Part shown: in pieces, positions 1 to 11,070 of the stretch | Position numbering within the stretch: position 1 is the first letter of the stretch | Layout of the letters: each line of letters opens with the position of its first letter | DNA from: Karalla daura | Lineage: Eukaryota; Chordata; Actinopteri; Chaetodontiformes; Leiognathidae | Assembly (NCBI GenBank): GCA_029224185.1 | Contig: CM055211.1 | Coordinates: 2,589,646 to 2,653,645 of the forward strand | Direction of reading: 5' to 3' | Length of the DNA: 64,000 nucleotides | Program-made: the position numbers and the translations under genes | The notes under the pieces: model-generated | The model's input: only the letters and a program-made list of their open reading frames with translations | What the model was told of the DNA's origin: nothing | Databases searched by the model: none

Positions 1-65
1 AAAGAACGTAACCCATTCAACTCATTTCAGATCTCCAGGGCTTCTGGTTTGACTTCGATGCTCAC

Positions 66-3000
66 CACCTGGCCTGGTGGTGGCTGGCCTGCTCCTCCAC
101 GCTCTGCTGGACCCTCCTCATGAAGACGGCCTCCTTCAGCCGCCTGCCGTGCAGAGCCGCCATGCTGCCGCAGGACAGAGCTGAGGGGACGGGGTGGACA
201 ATAACATGTAACGGGGCGCTGACATAACAGGGTTAATACTGAAGGGGGGTGGAGTGATCTACCTTCCCTCAGGTCTTTGGAGCTGAGTTTACTGGTGTCT
301 TTGATGAGCATCTTTGCCACCCCCGCGGGCGTGAAGGCATCGACCGGTCCGCTGCGGGACTCTCTGTGTGTCTGCAGCAGACAGCCAGCGAGGCACAGAG
401 CGGTCGGCTCGGAGGAAAGGAAACACTAAAATGCGGTTGTAACGTATGTAAAGGATGCATCGTCTCGCTCGAGCAAATGCGGAACAAGTGCTGCCGGATG
501 AAACGTTTTCCAGATTAAGGAGAAGAACTGGATCATAGAAAACAGCAGACTAACAAACACGTCTCACGCTTTGCCGCTACAAAGGCCTCTGCATTTTTCA
601 TGAAGACAGACTCCTTCAAAGGCAGCATTTTCGATTCCTTTCACAAGATACAAGTAAATAGAAGGAAGTTCCCACATACTGTACGCTACCTTGGATTTGT
701 CAGCGTCTGTGCATGACCCGTGCTTGCTCCGACTCCGGGGAGGAACTCGGCCGACAGGTCGTCTGTCTTCTGCAGGCGGAGCGCCTGCACGACCCGACTT
801 GGCTCCCGGATCACTGCCACGCACAGACAACAGGCCATGAGAGCGTCCCTCGTGGAGTGGGGTGCTTGTCTTAATCATGACACACGCACCGAAATAGACT
901 CCAGTGACCTTTCTGCAACAAACTTCTAAACCAGTGGGGGAAAAAAGTGACGCTAACCTTCAATGACCGCAGACTCGCAGCCGCACTCCAAAACCGACCA
1001 TCAAAAACATGTTGTTCTGATGATATGGGCTGGAAATGCAGTTTTCCTGCCACTTTTCAACATTGTGCTGTAAGGCCTGTCTTATCTCCCTTATCTATAA
1101 TTACACGTCAAAACAGTAGACAAAAAAAAGAATCTGGACAACAAGGGGCCAGCAGTTCCAGGACAGGTGGAGCCTCTATAGTGTTTTTGCATGGAAAGTT
1201 GCAAAAATGGAGTCACTCAGTCACATGCAGGTGTGTAAGTAAGACCTTAAATGAAAGCAAAAATGATCAGCCTCTTTGTAATACATCGACGAGTAAAGGT
1301 CACTTGTGTCCTTTTTCAAATTCAACAGGAAGTGACGTCACTGAACAAAGTACGCTGAGGCATATGACAAACTGTGAAGGCACTTCACACCCACAGCTTC
1401 TCCTGAGGACACAGGATCCATGACATACTGTACCTGCCCACTGTACAATTCTGATGGTGTGTCATTACTTTATTGGTGTTTTTCGTTGTTGTTGTTGTTC
1501 TGAAAAAAAAAGTGTTTCAATTAGGCTTGGATACCCCTGGTTTACAAGGCCTATTTTAAGGTTTATTGCAAGCCTATTGTGTCAGACTGATTAGATTGGC
1601 TGGAGATGTTAGACCAGGCGAGTGTCGAGTGCTGGTTCAAAACGGCTGGTTCTCCATCTCCTGTTTTCTCGATCTCGCTCTCGTACGCAATTCAGCTTTT
1701 ACTGGGCTCCAGCGCGGGGAACAAACAGAGGGAGGATGTTTTATATGCTAAACATCCATCTCGATATCGATGCGCCAGCTACCAAGCTATTTCCATGAAT
1801 TATTAACTTTGGGCCGAGATAAGACCAAGACAGTGCAGCGGATGGAGCTACCGCGGCGTGATGGATAGCACCCTCTTTCTCGTGGGAGCAGAATCAAACA
1901 TTTGCTTTTTTTTCCCTTTTTTTTTTTTAACCGGGAACTTCTCATCACACAGCACACAAAGGCTTTCTCCCTTCAGCTTAAACAAACCACCGAGCAAATA
2001 GGAGTCGGAATTGAAGGATCCAGCCCGTGTTGTTTTCATTTATGTGAAAGGTGAACTGTGATTTACAGCCAGATAGGTGTGTCGTACGGAGATTTAGGTG
2101 AAGTTGTCTTGGAGGGAGTCAATAAAATCCAGAGAGGGGTAAAGCCGCGATGCTAGAGATAGCACAGTAAGATAAGAGAGCTTAGGAAGAGAGAGATAAC
2201 AGAGTGTTACTGGAAACACCCTTTACACTGCTGGTCAGCTGACGTAACAGTGGAGACTCTGCTATCTGGGCCTGTTTGATTCTTCCTCCTCGCTTTTGTG
2301 ATGGCCTAGTGATTTTCAGAGCTCTGACCTGGGGCCGAGGCCCGGAGCACAGCTCCCGGTGATGGTGCAGAGGTGCGGTCTGGAGTTGAACTGGGAGATG
2401 ACGAGCTGGATGGTGACCTGAGAGGTCTCGTACTCTGCAGGAGTGAAGGTCACGGAGATCTGTACCTCACCACAGGCCGGGATCACACCTGGAGGGGGGC
2501 GAGAGGGAAAAAAACAGCCGGCATGCCAAACCCTGCTCACGTCTGATTTGTTTGGCTCTGTTTGTTTACATGCGTGTCACAAAGAGTTTGATGCAGACTG
2601 TTTCAAATCAGCAGTTTGGACACGGCTAAATTGAAGTGAATTGAATCACTTAATAATAATTGATACTTTTTCATCCCATTAGCCCTTGGATCATTCATCC
2701 CTAAGGGAGATTGTCTTTGGAAAATTTGTGGTGCTAATAGTACATGTTCATCAGCGAAGTAAAAAACAGAATGAAGGGTTGGACATATTGAGATAATCTT
2801 CGATTAAAACAAGCTGATATAAATATTAAAATTGATGTAAGAAATGGATATGAGTTAAGTAAGCAACAACAATTGGATGGGCTTAGATGAATGGAGAATG
2901 GAATAAGATCAATAACAATAATAATGATTAATATCATGGTTAAAATGAGTCTAATAACCACAGATGTGCTTAATGTTTACATCATGTTCTAATGTTTGTC

Positions 3001-5298
3001 AAATGGGACAAATTACACAAAGCATCTCCAAAACAAGACACTTGTTTGTGTCTTCTAGTTCCAGCGTGCATGGCTGACTGTTTCCGCTGGGTGTTATGAT
3101 GCTTCCCAGACGGCGAAAACTCGAAGCATCCCTCAACTCTGTTGTGACGTGTTTCATACACAACACAGACCAGTCCTGGCCTCTGACAGAAACCAGCTCT
3201 GCCGCTGGGGGAGGCTAAACATGACAGGTCTTAATGGGAAAATCAACTCTGCTCATCTATTTCACCTCAAAGGCTAATTCCGAGCCCGCTTTAAGATTAT
3301 TATCGGGGATAAAATGAGAGTGTTTTTACCTGCGAGTGGGTGGATGGAGAAGGCCCGGTGGGGCTGAATAACATGCACCTGGAACTCGAAGTCGATGGGG
3401 CAGCTGCATCTCAGAGGAATAGCGTGGCAAACCCTGGAAGAAGCAGAGATGGGATGATTACTTCTTTTCACGGTTTGACACTGAAGGGGGGTGGTAGGGG
3501 GCGGGGGGCGGAAGCGTGCTTGGTTGCGTGGACGGATACAAAGGGACAGGCAGGCCCTGCAGCAGGCGGGAGGTCAGAGACGCACGCGCCTACACGCACA
3601 CACCTTTGTCCAAGTGGTACGGCCGGTAGGTCGATGCGAGGAGGGATGTGCAGGTCATCGATGACAGGGTAAGCGTGAACCGGAATTAACAGGTTCTCTT
3701 CCCCCTTAGAAGAGGAGCATGGAGGAGAAAATATGACCGAGGAGATGTGGAGAGCGCGGGAGAGAATAACAGGACACATTTCTGGCTGCTTTAACTTGGT
3801 TTAGCAAACTAAACATAGATAGATAGAGATGCTTTATTGATCCCAAAGGAAATTAAGGACTCTGATTCTACGGAATACATGTGACCCTCTGTGTCTGGAC
3901 ATGACTCTACGTGACTCTAATGTGACTATACACGACTTTTACACAGTACTGTGATTATAGGAACTATAACGTCCGTTTGAGCTCCTAAAACCATCATTTT
4001 GTCGAAAGACGTGAGTGTAAAACCGACAAACCTTGCAGTGAACCCTGATGCAGTCGTAGAAGTAGCGCCACTCGTCGGGACAGAATCTGACCTTCAGCGT
4101 GTAGGCGAGACCCGGGATGAGTCGATACTAGAGATCGAGAGAGAGAGAGAAAGCAGGTGAATCTTCAGAACAACTCTGATTGGATGGGAGTGGAGTGCGT
4201 GATATCATATTTGGGTCAGCAGTTTGTAATGGGGAAAAGCATACCTTTTTGGTGTAAGATGTTTGGAAGTGCTTGGTTTGGGTGGGAATGATATGAATAT
4301 TCATGACCTCAGATGAGATGTTGATTAGTTTCTGAGGGAGAGGAAGAGGAGAGAAAAGAATAATTCAGTCCCATCCAATCATGTGCACTTGAGGAAAGCA
4401 TTTCCATATTCTGGATGCTTACATCCAGCCTCCAGTGCTTCATCAGGCAAATGGGGTGAAAAATCAGTGCCCATTCAATTAAATCAGATTTATCCTTGAG
4501 AGGACTTTAGCACTTTGCGGCTTTTCACACACCAACTTGATCTGCTTGAGCTAGGAGCCAGGAGTTTACCAAAGGGTCTGCACAGTCCTGACACTGCAGC
4601 TAGGACACCATTCATCCACAGCCATGGAGGGTGCAAGGAAGTAGCCTTTACTTGCCTTGAGCCTCGACTTTGAATGTTAATGTTGTAATATTATCTAAAT
4701 GAGTCTACATGACTGTATGTAACTGCTGGTGATTAACATGACTTCATCATGACTTGTACCTGATTTTAATTCACTTGACAGACACACGTGACTATATGTG
4801 TCTGTACATGACTTAACCATTGTATTAGCAATCGACATTTAGTGGCCATAAAGGTTCTGAAAAGCTAGACACCTCTTTACATATCTCACAACCACGTTTA
4901 GTGGCCATGTTATGGTAAAAATTCCCCACCAGGTTCTTTATGTAGTCTGTGTCCAGCGTGAACCCACTGAAATGAAGCTCCGGAGGCTCCGCTTGGACCA
5001 GGCTGTTGCTATTCAGTGTGGCGTAGATTTCTATAAGGGGAAAAAGCAATTTTACAAAACGTAATAAGACAAATCACATTGAGAGTGCTCTCTACTTGTT
5101 CACGTAAGGTTAGTTGCTCTGTATCTTCCAGAGCGGTCTATCAGGGGGTGTCACGGGTCAGGCTGGATACATACTTGATTGGAGCAGGTGATTGGGAGGG
5201 CTGGCTCTGCCCCGGCTCTCCTCCAGCAGCAGAGGGAGAGGTGTCCCCCTCCTGAGAGGCGCTGACAGCATCTGCGGGGCAGAGAGGGCCACCTCCAT
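66..5298 (-). CDS. cfap221: Cilia- and flagella-associated protein 221 (PCDP1), N-terminal exons; 3' part outside window
   Basis: Central-apparatus (C1d projection) protein of motile cilia in known orthologues. Ten exons can be joined in one frame on the minus strand: 5175-5298 (ATG at 5298), 4930-5030, 4245-4331, 4032-4127, 3604-3704, 3330-3433, 2329-2488, 690-813, 263-371 and 66-180. All have GT-AG borders and matching phases. Diagnostic stretches match mammalian CFAP221 in the same order: PNHLLQSKIYA, EPPELHFSGFTLD, KLINISSEVMN, CPDEWRYFYDCIRVHCK, IPVHAYPVIDDL, LRCSCPIDFEFQVHVIQPH, ISQFNSRP and KLSSKDLREG. The first part is the ASH/MSP-like beta-sandwich region. The chosen ATG gives about 41 residues before PNHLL, as in human. 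The last exon seen ends inside a codon at a GTGAGC donor, so the gene continues left of base 1. The 690-813 exon is a poorly conserved linker and the least certain. A non-coding first exon probably ends at 5751 (donor GTGAGA). Confidence 0.9.
2640..2720. repeat. Possible decayed LINE-tail remnant in a cfap221 intron
   Basis: The AT-rich stretch with a GATACTTTTTCATCCC-like core and CCTAAGGGAGATT loosely resembles the ACTTTATTGATCCC...GGAAATT tail common in fish LINEs. The match is weak and could be chance. Confidence 0.25.
3811..3865 (+). repeat. Fish LINE 3'-tail-like remnant
   Basis: A short GATA microsatellite is followed by GCTTTATTGATCCCAAAGG and AAATTAAGG. This is the familiar tail motif (TTTATTGATCCC...GGAAATT) found at 3' ends of many fish non-LTR elements. 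It lies in a cfap221 intron. No coding part of an element is nearby. Confidence 0.5.
3880..4815. repeat. Two blocks of degenerate TGACT-rich short repeats in cfap221 introns
   Basis: At 3889-3945 and again at 4700-4815 the sequence repeats variants of CATGACT/CGTGACT/TGTGACT at about 8-15 bp spacing. The two blocks flank two coding exons (4032-4127 and 4245-4331). They look like remnants of one decayed minisatellite or of two related insertions. Confidence 0.35.
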
Positions 5299-6249
5299 CC
5301 TGGCAAAAGGTCAGCGGCGGCTCCTCGCAAGAGAAATGACAGAAGGCTGGAGGACGGGCAAGGAGAGGGTGGCATGGGGGAGAGAGTGGGGTGTTACACT
5401 GGTAAAGCTATGAATTTATTATCAGGATGCTGGAGGAGAGACAGGGAAGGACAGAGGGTTGCATACATGCAGAATTTAATTCCCTGAAAGAATTTAATAA
5501 ATAGAATAGAATATAGGGCATGTTCTTGTAGGATATACATTAAAAAACTGTCTACTGCTTATTATGAACATCGTTACTGCGTGAGAAATGCCAGACAAGA
5601 GTCTTAAAATGAGCACCAAACTTAATTTGAATACTAATATTACTGAGATAGAAGCTTTGAAAACACTTACTCGAGATTTAGAAACTGCTCTGCCTTCAAT
5701 AGCTCAGAGAAAAACAGCCATTACCCACCTGTGGAAAACACACTTCTCACTTGTCGACGCCTCCGACCAGCAATAACACTGACGTTGCCATGGCGACGCT
5801 TGGGCAACGGGAGGGGCGGGAAAAAGACGACGTCGTAAAAACACAAGAACGCACCCATTTACCCGGTCTTATCTCAAAATAAAAGCACGACGCCACAAAT
5901 ATACGTTTATTTCACTCTATAGTTGATATTTATTTACTAAAAAAAAACAAAACCTGTTATTGAAAAAGTATCTTTTCTGCGCTCTCACTTTTCTTGGCTG
6001 GAGAGCCACATATATGGTTGTGCGTGCTTGTATTTTAAAGGCCGCAACAGGAAGTTTTGATTTTATTCACGCCACCTTGATAAACGCTTATCAGACTGCC
6101 CTGAACTGTACAGTGCTGAACTACAGTCACTTTAAGTATGTGTAGGTTGGACTGTCAGACCTCCAGCACCTGCTGCACAGCAGGATGTCTGCTCTCAAGC
6201 TGGTGTTCTGGATGCAGCCTTTTATTTTAATGGGGAGGACAAGGACACA
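5299..6249. promoter_or_regulatory. Divergent intergenic promoter region between cfap221 and the secretin-receptor-like gene
   Basis: About 950 bp separate two head-to-head start codons. The cfap221 side carries the X-box and a likely untranslated exon ending at 5751. The receptor side has no obvious TATA box near the start. A 22-codon upstream ORF (ATG at 6185) runs into the receptor start. The open frame at 5588-5776 has no support as a gene. Confidence 0.5.
5784..5797. promoter_or_regulatory. RFX-type X-box in the cfap221 promoter
   Basis: GTTGCCATGGCGAC differs by one base from the ideal palindromic X-box GTTGCCATGGCAAC bound by RFX factors, which switch on genes for motile cilia. It lies 486 bp upstream of the cfap221 start codon and just upstream of a likely non-coding first exon (donor at 5750-5749, minus strand). 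A second half-site (GGGCAAC) follows at 5802-5808. The location fits regulation of a ciliary gene. Confidence 0.75.
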
Positions 6250-6253
6250 ATGA
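6185..6253 (+). promoter_or_regulatory. Upstream ORF whose stop overlaps the receptor start codon (ATGA)
   Basis: An ATG at 6185 opens 22 codons ending in TGA at 6251-6253. The receptor ATG is 6250-6252, so stop and start share the four bases ATGA. If this leader is in the mature mRNA, the arrangement would favour termination-coupled reinitiation and damp translation. Whether 6185 is inside the transcript is inferred, not seen. Confidence 0.45.
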
Positions 6254-8060
6254 GAAAAGTTGGACTTATTGGAGTGCTGCTGTTACAGCAGGTGAGAGGG
6301 GAAAATATACGCATGTTTATTATGAATTATTTCTCTATAAAAGCTAAATTGCTGTCTCATTATTTAAAGGCAAGCTCGACGTCAGGGTGCCATCCCAGTG
6401 CTGATCATGCGAAAGAAAAGGAGAAGTGCATGCAACATGTTCTCCTCTTAAATCTACACAAAGCAACAGGTTTGGTGTCATTGCATATACTTGTTTTTTG
6501 AACTACTGTGTGTTTCAATGTTAAGAGAAAACCTGGGAAGGGAATATCTGCATTGAAAAAAGTTCATGTTTTTTTCTGAATGAAACCTTCTCCGCTTGTA
6601 CGCTCATATTTAATGTAATATTGTAGTGACGCCTAGTGGACATATACGAGAATGCACCCTGGAATAACTGCAATTGAAGGGTCCAGATTTATCCAGCCGT
6701 GTTAAATGAAAACCAACATTTCAGTTACTCACATCAGAACCAGTAGAGCTAAAATCTTCTAAAATCTTGTGTTCAGAGAACATCAGTGTCCACTGTGGGG
6801 GGATATGGGATGGTATGAACTGCTGGCCGCCTGCTTCCCTGGGGGAGACCGTCTCTCAGCCATGTGTTAACCATGAGATTTTCACTTCAGAAGGTGAGAC
6901 ACAGACACCCGTTATCAATAGCACATTACACCGGTTAATTATTGGCCAGGAAACCCATTCATTTTCCCAAGCACAGACACAGTGTTTTCCTCTCAGGCTC
7001 TCTATCCAAACACCCAACCTTAAAGTGTACGTGTGCAGATACACACCAGGTGACTACGTTTAAGAGATAAAGGTGATGAAGATTTTTTGCAATAATTCAC
7101 ATGAAAGGGAAAGGAATTCAGTTTCGTCTTTTTACAGCAGAACAAATCCAAGTTTGTGAAGCCAGATCGGCAGCCAGACAGGCTTTCCTCATCGAGCAGA
7201 TTGATTCCTTGCCGTTTTTCCAGGTAAAGTGCATCGGAACTGCACGGCCAATGGCTGGACAGACCTGCTCGTGCCATACGCAGACGCCTGCTACACTTTC
7301 AACGAGACGCTCCACTTTTTTGGAGAGGTAGGAGGCAACTATTACGCATTCAAACGCTGTCTCAGACATGCATGCAAGTTTTTGACGATGTACCTTATTC
7401 CTCATCTCTCTGCCAATGTGTCCTCTTAAATCCTTACAGATGTATTCCTAAACACTCGGATCTGTTCCCTTTTCAGCCCTCAGATTCCCATATGTATTTC
7501 TCCTTTGTGAAGACCATGTACACAGCTGGATACGCGCTCTCCCTTATCACTCTCACCATCGCCATCGCCATATTCTGCCTGTTCAGGTGAGAAACACCTC
7601 CTCACTCTGCATATAACGCATCCAGTCAGCCCTGGGAACCGATAATCTTTGTGTTTCAGGAAACTACACTGCACCAGGAACTACATCCACATCCAGATGT
7701 TTATCTCCTTCATCCTGAGGGCCATCTTCATCTTCATCAAAGACTCACTGCTCTTTAGTAACGAAGAGCTTTACGGCTGTGATCGCAACCTGGTACGGAC
7801 GAACCCTCCCACTCGTCTCCTTCCCCGTTTCGCCTCAAGCTGGGCTTCAGGTTTTTCGTAACCCATCTGGATTCTCTTGGGCCTGATTGCAGGTGGGCTG
7901 CAAGGTGGCGCTCACCTTTTCCAACTACTCCATCCTGGCCAACTACAGCTGGCTGCTGGTGGAGGGCCACTTCCTCTTCACGCTGATCAGCCGCTCCTTC
8001 TTCTCCCTGAGGAAGCACCTCGCCTGGTACATCGTCCTGAGCTGGGGTAGGAGGCCCGCT

Positions 8061-8097
<37 letters not shown>

Positions 8098-9258
8098 GGC
8101 TCCTGTCTGCCGTAGAACCTTAGATCTGATCTCACCACCTTGCATCTGACACAGGTACGCCAATGATTGTCGTGGCCTCCTGGGGGTGCGCCAAGTACTT
8201 TTATGAGAACGAAGGGTAAGAAGGGGTTGTTGATTTGCACTCTTGATGTCCCTAATTAATGCGTTTTCATGAAATTTGTCTTTTGTGTCTTTGCTAAAGC
8301 TGCTGGGAAACCAGGAGACACTCGTGGATTTGGTGGATACTCCGAGTGCCAGTTCTTCTGACAATATGTGTAAAAGAAAAACTTGTTTCTCTTTCACTTT
8401 GATTTCTAGCCTAGCCTAGGGCTGGAATGGAACATCAATAGTGAACTAGTTCTCAGCATGAGCCACAATCTATCACCACTGCACTTTTGTTCGGTCAATA
8501 AAAGCTCACCTGACTCGCGTTACAGCAGTGTTAATCATTGCAGATGAATCTGGTCTTCTTCCTGGGCATCCTGAGGATACTGGTGGGAAAACTCAGGATG
8601 CCGGACGCACAGAGGAATGAATTCAGCCAGTACAAGTGAGTAGCCGCGCACGACCAAGTCTGAGGTGCAGAGGTTGGAAAGGAGAGCCGATCATCTGTCT
8701 TCATCTCGTTTTCTATTTTTCTTCTCCAGGAGGCTGATTAAATCCACACTCTTCCTGGTGGCTCTGTTCGGCCTGCAGTACGTCCTGTTCGCCTTCCTGC
8801 CGGACGACGTCAGCAGCTCCATGTTTAAGATAAGGACCTTCGCTGAGCTGGCACTGTCCTCCACGCAGGTAAACGTGTCTCAGAATGGACCGATGGACAC
8901 TCACCCCACTCACCTCTCTCGCTCACCCTCCCTTCTTGGCGTCTCTCAGGGCTTCGTGGTGGCCGTGCTCTACTGCTTCATGAACGGCGAGGTAGGAGAG
9001 CCGCCCTCCTGACGCTCCCCTCGACTTTTCCTCCCCCAGGCTGAGAGCACTTTGTCGTTGTGTGCTCCCCAGGTCCAGCACGAGTTCCAGAGGCGGTGGA
9101 GGAGGTGGAGGCTGACGCGGCACCTCCCCTCCAGGCCCCGGCAGCAGCACGGCTCCATCAGCCACAGCGGGTCGCCCCACACCCAGGTCTCCCTGCTGCC
9201 CTGCTCCCCGGGCGGCCCCAGCAGCAGCGGCCTCCCGCTGGACACCGCAGAGCTGTGA
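6250..9258 (+). CDS. sctr: Secretin receptor-like class B (secretin family) G protein-coupled receptor
   Basis: Plasma-membrane peptide-hormone receptor, expected to couple to Gs and cAMP. Thirteen coding exons join in one frame to 449 aa: 6250-6291, 6370-6469, 6777-6893, 7224-7327, 7477-7586, 7660-7792, 7893-8046, 8155-8215, 8300-8369, 8544-8635, 8730-8868, 8950-8991 and 9073-9258. A short hydrophobic signal peptide (residues 1-14) is followed by the hormone-binding domain with the family cysteines (C21, C34, then HCGGIWDGMNCWPP and RNCTANGWTD). The seven-helix core contains RKLHCTRNYIH, ANYSWLLVEG, GCW...IWWILR, ALFGLQYVLFAFLPDD and GFVVAVLYCFMNGE. Human SCTR is 440 aa. Position between CFAP221 and DBI is the SCTR locus. 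Loop 2 and the helix 4-5 region are divergent, so a VIP- or GHRH-receptor-type ligand is possible. Family certain; exact orthology about 0.75. Confidence 0.85.
8062..8095. repeat. (CA)n microsatellite 16 bp inside a receptor intron
   Basis: The CA run starts just after the donor of the seventh coding exon (exon ends 8046), in the sense direction of transcription. Confidence 0.95.
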
Positions 9259-9567
9259 TCCAGGCTCCAAGACTCTCTCTATCCATCAGCGGACCGGACT
9301 ACACCACACGACACTAAACTAGTATTTATTGCTCAAACCCGCGGGGTCACTGTCTGTAAAGGCGGCAGAAACGACTCGAGTCTGACATCTTTATTTTGGG
9401 ATTTTCCTGTACAAAGACAAACTTTTTATACACAAATTTTCATGCACCTTTTTCCACTTCAGTTCAGCGGTACATAGCAGGTGTTTGTTTGCCTCTTTGC
9501 CGAGCGTTGGACAGAGATGGACGCACACAGCATGGCAAAGAGGTGAATGAGTGTTGCCGGAGGAGCG
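9259..9567. other. Tail-to-tail 3' UTR interval between receptor and dbi
   Basis: Only 309 bp lie between the stop codons of two converging genes. TTTATT at 9390-9395 reads AATAAA on the minus strand and is a good dbi poly(A) signal, giving a 3' UTR of about 190 nt. I see no plus-strand AATAAA for the receptor before the dbi coding exon, so its transcript may run into dbi antisense. Confidence 0.55.
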
Positions 9568-10649
9568 CTAGATTCCATATTTTGCCTTCAGCTTCTCCAC
9601 CATATCGACATAGGCGGCCATCGCTTCTTCCTTAGATTTACCTGTTTGTGAAACAAAAACAAAAAATAGGTTTGTTTTGTTTTGTTTGTACGTAGAGATT
9701 AAAACCTGACACAGTGACATTTTTTGCTTTAGGAACCCGATTTTATCGTGTCCAAAGTCTGCGTTTTCCTCAGAAACAATCTCTGGCGTAATCTGTTTGG
9801 CTTCTTATCGGTGGTTTATTGTTGGAGAAGATTGACGATCTCTGACCTTTGTGGGCCTCCCATGCGTCCCATTTCATTTTTCCTGCGAAGTCGAACATCC
9901 CCGGCCTGTCTGCGGATGGCAGGGACACCATCAATAACGGAGCAGGGTGCAACAGAGGCGTTTCAACGCCGTCGTTTGTACCTGGCACATATTTTCCCTC
10001 TTATCTAACGAGACAAGATCGCAAACTGAACAAAAAGTTAAAGGTTTCATAAATAAAATACGACAGACATCGGATAAGAATTGTACCCATGGATATTATG
10101 TTTGGTCCTTCTGTTTGCAATAATGTGTAAATACAAAAACAGCTTTGAGTGAATTATATCAGCTGGGTGTTTGTTTAGGCAATGACAGAACCTGTCAGAC
10201 CTCATTTCTCTCTAACCACGCCTGTCTCCAGCTCTCCCAGGAGGACAAAAGGACTTTTCTTGTGGATTTCTGTACATATTCCACTACCTTAGGGAGCTGC
10301 TGAGTCGAGGTCTCGCTGCGGGGGACTCACCTATGTTGACATCTCCCACCGTGGCCTGCTTATACAAGCCGTAGAGCGTGGCCAGCTCCCCGTTGTCCGG
10401 CTTCTGTTTCAACACCTTCACCTCCTCCGCCGCTTTCGTAAAGGCTTCCTGGTGAAAGGAGTGGGTTCAAGCAAACAACCAAACACACACACACACACAC
10501 ACCTCTCTCCACAGACCGGCCCGAGCTCGAGTGCAGCACGTGGCGGCTCGCTCTCAGCCCCGCAGCAGCCTCGTGCAGCCGCAGCTCGGAGCACTTGGGA
10601 ACCTCACCGCGCTGTGGGGGAGATCAGAGGAGACGCTACTTACAGTCAT
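9568..10649 (-). CDS. dbi: Diazepam-binding inhibitor / acyl-CoA-binding protein
   Basis: Small cytosolic four-helix protein that binds and carries medium- and long-chain acyl-CoA esters; in vertebrates also a source of GABA-A-modulating peptides. Four minus-strand exons: 10644-10649 (ATG ACT, donor GTAAGT), 10331-10448, 9847-9909 and 9568-9641 (TAG), 86 aa, the usual length. Conserved signature: KAAEEVKVLKQKP, LYGLYKQATVGDVN, RPGMFDFAGKMKWDAWEAHKG, KSKEEAMAAYV and the KYGI carboxy end. Ligand-contact residues of the family are present (Y29, K33, K54, Y73). A first exon of only two codons is typical of DBI genes. It lies head-away from steap3 and tail-to-tail with the receptor. The inverted CCAAT box at 10,772-10,776 is about 120 bp upstream of the ATG. 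Confidence 0.95.
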
Positions 10650-11070
10650 GTCGGCGGGCCGGAGACAAACACCACTGTGGGATCTGGCACCTCGCTGCTC
10701 CCTGCTGCTGCCGCCGGGGTCACTACCCAGAGTTCAACTGGTGCTTGTCAAACCAGTCCTGCGGCAACGCCATTGGCTCAGGGTTCACAGTCCATTGCAG
10801 ATAAAGCGGGAGGTGGTTCCAACACTGTTTTACTGCTTTTATCTCTAATGGAGAAACTACATAGTTTGGGTTTCGTGACCAGTCTGACTTATTTACATTA
10901 ATGTTTCAATGTGTTGCGTATGTGAATGTAGCAGAACGTGCCACTAGATGGCAGCGTCCACATGTTTAGCGATTTGAATAGTCTATATTTCAGTCCTAGA
11001 CTCGGGCATTTCACAGCAGTGTTTCACATGGCCACTATTAAAAGACACAAACACAACAAACAAAAACAAA
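10650..11070. promoter_or_regulatory. dbi promoter and 5' flank
   Basis: GC-rich sequence directly upstream of the dbi ATG, with CCAAT on the minus strand at 10,776-10,772 and no TATA box. C2orf76, the divergent partner of DBI in human, is not recognisable here. The plus-strand open frames (10,452-10,901) run through a CA repeat and are not convincing. Confidence 0.45.

Noticed and set aside
947..1423. 158-aa plus-strand open frame
   Set aside because: No domain, odd composition, and it lies in a cfap221 intron opposite to the gene; no splice or start context.
5588..5776. 62-aa plus-strand ORF before the receptor gene
   Set aside because: Overlaps the cfap221 promoter and untranslated exon; no family features.
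9259..9567. Search for TMEM37 between dbi and the receptor
   Set aside because: Only 309 bp of non-coding sequence is present.
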